A stretch of 37,186 nt of DNA. Source: Capnocytophaga periodontitidis (GTDB lineage: Bacteria; Bacteroidota; Bacteroidia; Flavobacteriales; Flavobacteriaceae). The DNA is taken from assembly GCF_016126015.1 (NCBI RefSeq), contig NZ_JAEFDB010000017.1, positions 1 to 37,186 of the forward strand. The letters run 5' to 3'. The notes under the pieces are model-generated. The model saw only the letters and a program-made list of their open reading frames with translations, was not told the DNA's origin and did no database searches. Each line of letters begins with the position of its first letter. The first letter of the stretch is position 1. Positions 35,001 to 37,186 of this stretch are shown in pieces. Made by a program: the position numbers and the translations under genes.

Positions 35001-37186
35001 CGGGGCTCTCAGCTACTCAAAACGGAGTACTTACCGTACAAGATGCTACTCAAAATACTTGTGTGATATCTCTTGCAGGTGGTTATAAAATAGGTGAACC
35101 TGGAGTGATTACACCTACTGTAATAGTAACCGATAAAGCTACTTGTTTCAATAATCAAAAAGCAAAAGTGAGAGTTTCGGCTACAGGGGGTACTCCTAAC
35201 TATCGTTTCCAAGTAGGACTCATAACAGGTACCCTTAGTGCGATGTCAGCTCCTTCTATTAACCCGATAGAGTTCTCTAACCTATCACCTGGCACTTATA
35301 GTTTGGTAGTAACCGATAATAACAATTGTACTACTCAAACTACTTTCGAGATTGTAGCTCCTGATACTATTTCGGCTACTGCCGAACCGGCTTCATATTG
35401 CTATCAATTTAGTGATGCCAAATATGTAGTAATTAATATCTTGAGTGGTAATGGCAACTACAAAGTACAAAAACAAGGTAGTACAAGCATTTATGCGTTC
35501 TCTTCAGGTAGCTTCACTTACCCTGAAGAAGTAGCTTCAGGTACTCACACCTTTATGATTACCGATGGTTATGGTTGTACAACAAGTGTAACTACTAAAG
35601 TGTTTGAGGCACTTAGCTTGCAAGTATCGCCTACCTATCAACAGTATGCAAATTGTAAAGGTAATTTAGTAACCTATATGCTTACAGCAAAAGGTGGAGA
35701 CCCAGCCGCTATCAAAGAATTTAGAGTGAGCACCGATAGTGGAGCTACTTATAGTACGATAGGTTCGGCAACAAGCCAAGTCGAATATGGTGCCAATGCT
35801 ACTACTCATACCGATTTCAAATTCCAAGTGCGTTACTATCCTGATGGTAGCGAGTGTAAAGCTGAACAGTATATAACCTTGCGTAGTGATCCTCCGCGTT
35901 TGCTTGTAGGTACACTCACCGTTACAGCAGCTACTTGTGGTCGTGCTAATGGAGCTCTATTGCTCTCCCCGTCCGATTATCACGTTGGAACCTCTTCACA
36001 CACAGTACAAGTGTTAGATGCTTCTAATGCAGTACAAACAATGACGGCTTTAGCTCCAGGAGTTTATACCTTAAAAATCACTGACGATAGAGGTTGTGAG
36101 TTTACACAAAACTTTACTGTAAATGGAGTGCCTCAACTTACCGCTACAGTCACAGTTACTAAACAAATTAGCTGTAACTCCCCTACTGCCGATTTAGCAG
36201 TGAAATTGATTACAGGAGGTAAAGCTCCTTATACAGTTAAGGTAGAAAATACAACTCATAACACTACGCAAAGTGCTACTCACAATAGTCAGGCCGCTAA
36301 TACTACACTGCCATTTACAGGATTGAACTATGGTAATTACAATATTACTATTGTCGATGCTAATGGTTGTGAAACTCACTTGCAAACTGTAGTGAATGCA
36401 AATACAACCTCTATTACGGTACGTTATGATACACCTACAAATTGTAGTACTACCCATAATGCTTACGTAAAAGCAGCAAGTACAGCCTCATTCACTACTA
36501 CTGCTAATGCTTACTTTGCTGTATATCGCACAGGTATCCAAAATCCAATAGCTCCTTGGATAACACCTAAGGTTGTTCCTAATAGTACAGGAGGTAGTGA
36601 TACTTGGTACAAAGGTAATCCGGTAACAGGAGGTGTGGAAGCTAATATACCTAACCTTACTTCAGGGGTACGTTATACCTTTGTAGTATACAATGCCGAT
36701 ACAGGTTGCCGTTATACACATGAGGCTACTATACCAGTGCCTACACTTTCTACCTTAGCGGTAACTTTATCTCAAACGCCTACAACCTCTTGTGCTGAAG
36801 GTAATGATGGTAAAGTAAATTACACCCTTAGCGGTTGGCAAGCAGGTAGCACTATTAGCTGGAAAATATTCAATAATAGTACCCATCAGCAAGTAGATAC
36901 AGGTACGGCGGCAGCAGTAACTACACCACAAACAGCCGGAAGTGCTTTAGCAGCAGGTCATTATTATATTGTATTTACCGAAAGCCCAAGCAATTGTACG
37001 CAAGTACTTCACTTCGAAGTAAAAAAATCTCATTTGCAAATGCAGATATCTGCAACAGCTACCCAAAAAGCTTCTTGTAATACTCAGGGTGAAGCGTGGT
37101 TGAATATCACAGGAGGTACAGCTACTTATACTTATGGATATGTAGCTTCAGGAACAGCCTACACATCATCTGTAATGACTCGTACG
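29012..37186 (+). CDS. Giant SprB-like secreted surface adhesin (partial, C-terminus beyond window)
   Basis: An open frame of 2,725 codons runs to the window edge. I read it in frame at the start, middle and end without finding a stop. It has a signal peptide (MKKFLIAIVLFVVGLSVSAQ). The body is made of Ig-like modules, each typically opening with a Cys and closing with a SprB-repeat-like phrase: NLSPGTYSLVVTDNNNC, LAPGVYTLKITDDRGC, LNYGNYNITIVDANGC. A HYR-like module (CPSDITV..., GTHTVVYTFSDIYGN) lies near residues 880-960. A DUF11-like module lies at about 965-1075. A FREDFGTG jelly-roll-like domain ends in DYVIDNITVFQQ, at about 1740-1915. In flavobacteria such proteins leave by the type IX system and act as gliding or surface adhesins, usually ending in a type B sorting domain, which would lie downstream. 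Confidence 0.88.
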   Translation, partial: MKKFLIAIVLFVVGLSVSAQECFDVQLTPTAGQCKSDAKLRVTAQPKSPMPAGCTSSGNYSVELTKPSGSPSLQALSGTPASYEFADLQPGVYTVTVYDNNAVGVKPIVRTVTITTTYKTMNITAEGIAPTCAGVIDGQIQFKIPSGGTGPFEVTVTDESGNILIPMQTFNRPSPATKFITIQGGPGKELRTGNVVLVVHDKTNISNVCGETQYVPVEIKEPEDPSCFEIQMYQTRFSMGANCKFKLYFIIRKKDGGYVFAEPYRAAANNYFKGKAKVEILNRVQPVATPRFVDENFYVDDYIFQKGDQIRITVNGGKNTIVQTVELDNGIDIPQCPSDPRYQIGLYHNDASTYQCGTASYTLYMYFQYADRQVKDVINGGTRRIQVKYNNEQVKPTFIVEKETSPGVWSTITPAWHTFAADNNSARVNLPSSGKYRIRYQHPNGCSELCRTVELTPPASIDPAQAFRNIRYAYGVYENTGAFYRYIYRRNKEVIFPITVKLTPTDGRSAISFQTRLPFETATYTKTIVFPLVQTWNDEHYYGWGDLPAGTYSLSITDACGNIATTTVQIALLRKITDSIKVETTCNSGKVTYDLGEMYGSTPKVYLTRETFPGNYVDIDTKTPKGYSQQPVGSFSNLFPGNYALKYRNLYYQATDNSPVHWQVETALPTAAGKYPHSQIYYHPFTVKPQPSLDPVLSASACSASSGSGIISVDLTGQQISYPLTFTLFKKPNLTTPVRAITFQATDPNNTYAVFNNLDDGSYMVRTTHACQSVQNDIKVKINTAFTPNVVITATANCRGDQAKLYFSLSDFLFDIRWYQLNAAGQRTTSTPLGTQRTFSRAISETTTFEVEYQLKSNIGCGGSTTPMTKTVTVSLPKDTTPPVISGCPSDITVIADAGKCSKKVSWIEPTATDTCFDTTRTTRSHTPNTEFGIGTHTVVYTFSDIYGNTSTCTFKVIVKSRALEMTVNARYTNNAGVAVTQLNPNDEFIYEISYQNTGQNAISTASLTVKLPANARVITNGNPILTGATQGGIAPGQSYDPITKTYLFNIPGTTIPLGGATKVIKIPMKHIGGCAEASKPCGNYFTMSYQMNYGSITPGCNIAPQAKEGTHSMTINTAGCSRQEVFCVGSTLNLTAEQGFDTYKWFVNGTLQPTYTTYQYTGAGTAGTYRVEKTKICDGVQITSEEVINFQTATTATDPIRSQANNVGVTCADNNTWTSHFYLCDGKSKTISVNYVNTTFQWQQWNGSCTESSSDCRNSDDQCWTPLHSNSIFQLNTSGKYRLKVQSGSCANFFYFEAFTAGLGGTVTDVIHQTDFTQGSVKISMNTNGINYNIQIFDASGTRVKNITTSNSETLVDGLSQGTYTVKVTSPQVVGCELNDSFEIKKLNKMTMTATFKGFKQCNTATFELKAEGGEAPYHFFLWSIDGVQQHANESAALNSTPIATQSVSESSKTIDVPNITQVGEYVFLVGDARNGAFALSNKVTVTPPNPHNFTVSATTEIACATQSNTGIINTIFGVPNQKRKVTLYTLDANGNRLPNPRTSVGGLFTGLTAGTYEIFIEAKVGVTTCTYSKKPVVILPTQKPLQGFATILADKSCDTNNPKQYKVAVANISGGTTPYRYSFDGGATFGSTAIGYMGASGNIFVEDSKGCRISLPIKVAPDVIPSVGISSITYRCDSGNGVVTLTVSATASQTYEYSIDGETPQSMSGTTVVRELTPGVHSLTIYYKTVVTDTTTNVLFREDFGTGNNGCLSDATTAFTCAATGTLSDGNYILTKAVTLQSGWVTTPPADASGGRYMAIAGSGGNEMVYEKRLNGIEPNKPLFVSLDAMSLIPTAGIAPRFNIEVRKSDGSLLLSRYAGTATNGAGWTSLKADFLATEITGFSDNQLIIRIVNIAVNTYNNLGNDYVIDNITVFQQPKICNNSITQLINIEANKQMRVEKYGAEKNVSCYGNHDGAVAIRVVNPVSNQVKYTTDPYQTTWTTTTLNAQGVFTITGLSATQNGVLTVQDATQNTCVISLAGGYKIGEPGVITPTVIVTDKATCFNNQKAKVRVSATGGTPNYRFQVGLITGTLSAMSAPSINPIEFSNLSPGTYSLVVTDNNNCTTQTTFEIVAPDTISATAEPASYCYQFSDAKYVVINILSGNGNYKVQKQGSTSIYAFSSGSFTYPEEVASGTHTFMITDGYGCTTSVTTKVFEALSLQVSPTYQQYANCKGNLVTYMLTAKGGDPAAIKEFRVSTDSGATYSTIGSATSQVEYGANATTHTDFKFQVRYYPDGSECKAEQYITLRSDPPRLLVGTLTVTAATCGRANGALLLSPSDYHVGTSSHTVQVLDASNAVQTMTALAPGVYTLKITDDRGCEFTQNFTVNGVPQLTATVTVTKQISCNSPTADLAVKLITGGKAPYTVKVENTTHNTTQSATHNSQAANTTLPFTGLNYGNYNITIVDANGCETHLQTVVNANTTSITVRYDTPTNCSTTHNAYVKAASTASFTTTANAYFAVYRTGIQNPIAPWITPKVVPNSTGGSDTWYKGNPVTGGVEANIPNLTSGVRYTFVVYNADTGCRYTHEATIPVPTLSTLAVTLSQTPTTSCAEGNDGKVNYTLSGWQAGSTISWKIFNNSTHQQVDTGTAAAVTTPQTAGSALAAGHYYIVFTESPSNCTQVLHFEVKKSHLQMQISATATQKASCNTQGEAWLNITGGTATYTYGYVASGTAYTSSVMTRT

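Noticed and set aside
29228-36457. Many minus-strand ORFs within 29.2-36.5 kb
   Set aside because: All are shadows opposite the giant adhesin frame, which has a signal peptide and continuous Ig-like modules.

Overview
The window looks like chromosome from an oral Flavobacteriia member, most likely Capnocytophaga. This is inferred from several signs: AT-rich DNA with Bacteroidetes promoters (TTG or TTTG, about 19-23 nt, then TANNTTTG); a large type II-C Cas9 with 46-nt CRISPR repeats; a secreted GH33 sialidase; and a giant SprB-like gliding/T9SS adhesin. The genus was not confirmed by any search.

Positions 1-8340 hold a type II-C CRISPR-Cas locus. A tracrRNA on the minus strand is read divergently from cas9-cas1-cas2 on the plus strand. 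A 10-repeat array follows, read on the minus strand back toward cas2 from a leader promoter near 6900. Nearly every repeat carries a complete Bacteroidetes promoter (TTG-N20-TAGTTTTG), so each crRNA may have its own start. A second cluster of 3 repeats lies at 8109-8338 and abuts a broken sulfatase gene. The two clusters share an identical 46-nt AT-rich 'spacer' that resembles an interspersed chromosomal repeat. Each copy of that spacer is preceded, in the direction of transcription, by a variant repeat whose -7 box is destroyed. This is the most unusual part of the window.

Positions 8340-15600 hold small housekeeping genes: a GlsB/YeaQ-type membrane protein, a lipoprotein, pdxH, a small gene with an in-frame TGA followed by an unknown 127-residue gene, dtd, surE, a small membrane protein, an LTA-synthase-like phosphoglycerol transferase and trxB. 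Positions 15600-20730 are mostly minus strand: a tandem AATTAGCAAATT array that overlaps the trxB promoter and the end of a zinc-ribbon gene, a secreted BNR/VPS10-type beta-propeller protein, a small possibly frameshifted ORF, and asnA. Positions 20950-28520 are plus strand: htpG, an EthD-SnoaL fusion, an outer-membrane beta-barrel protein, a PhnA/YjdM zinc-ribbon protein and a sialidase. From 29012 to the window edge a single open frame of at least 2,725 codons encodes a giant secreted adhesin, cut by the end of the window.

No rRNA, tRNA, insertion sequence with a transposase, or prophage genes were seen.
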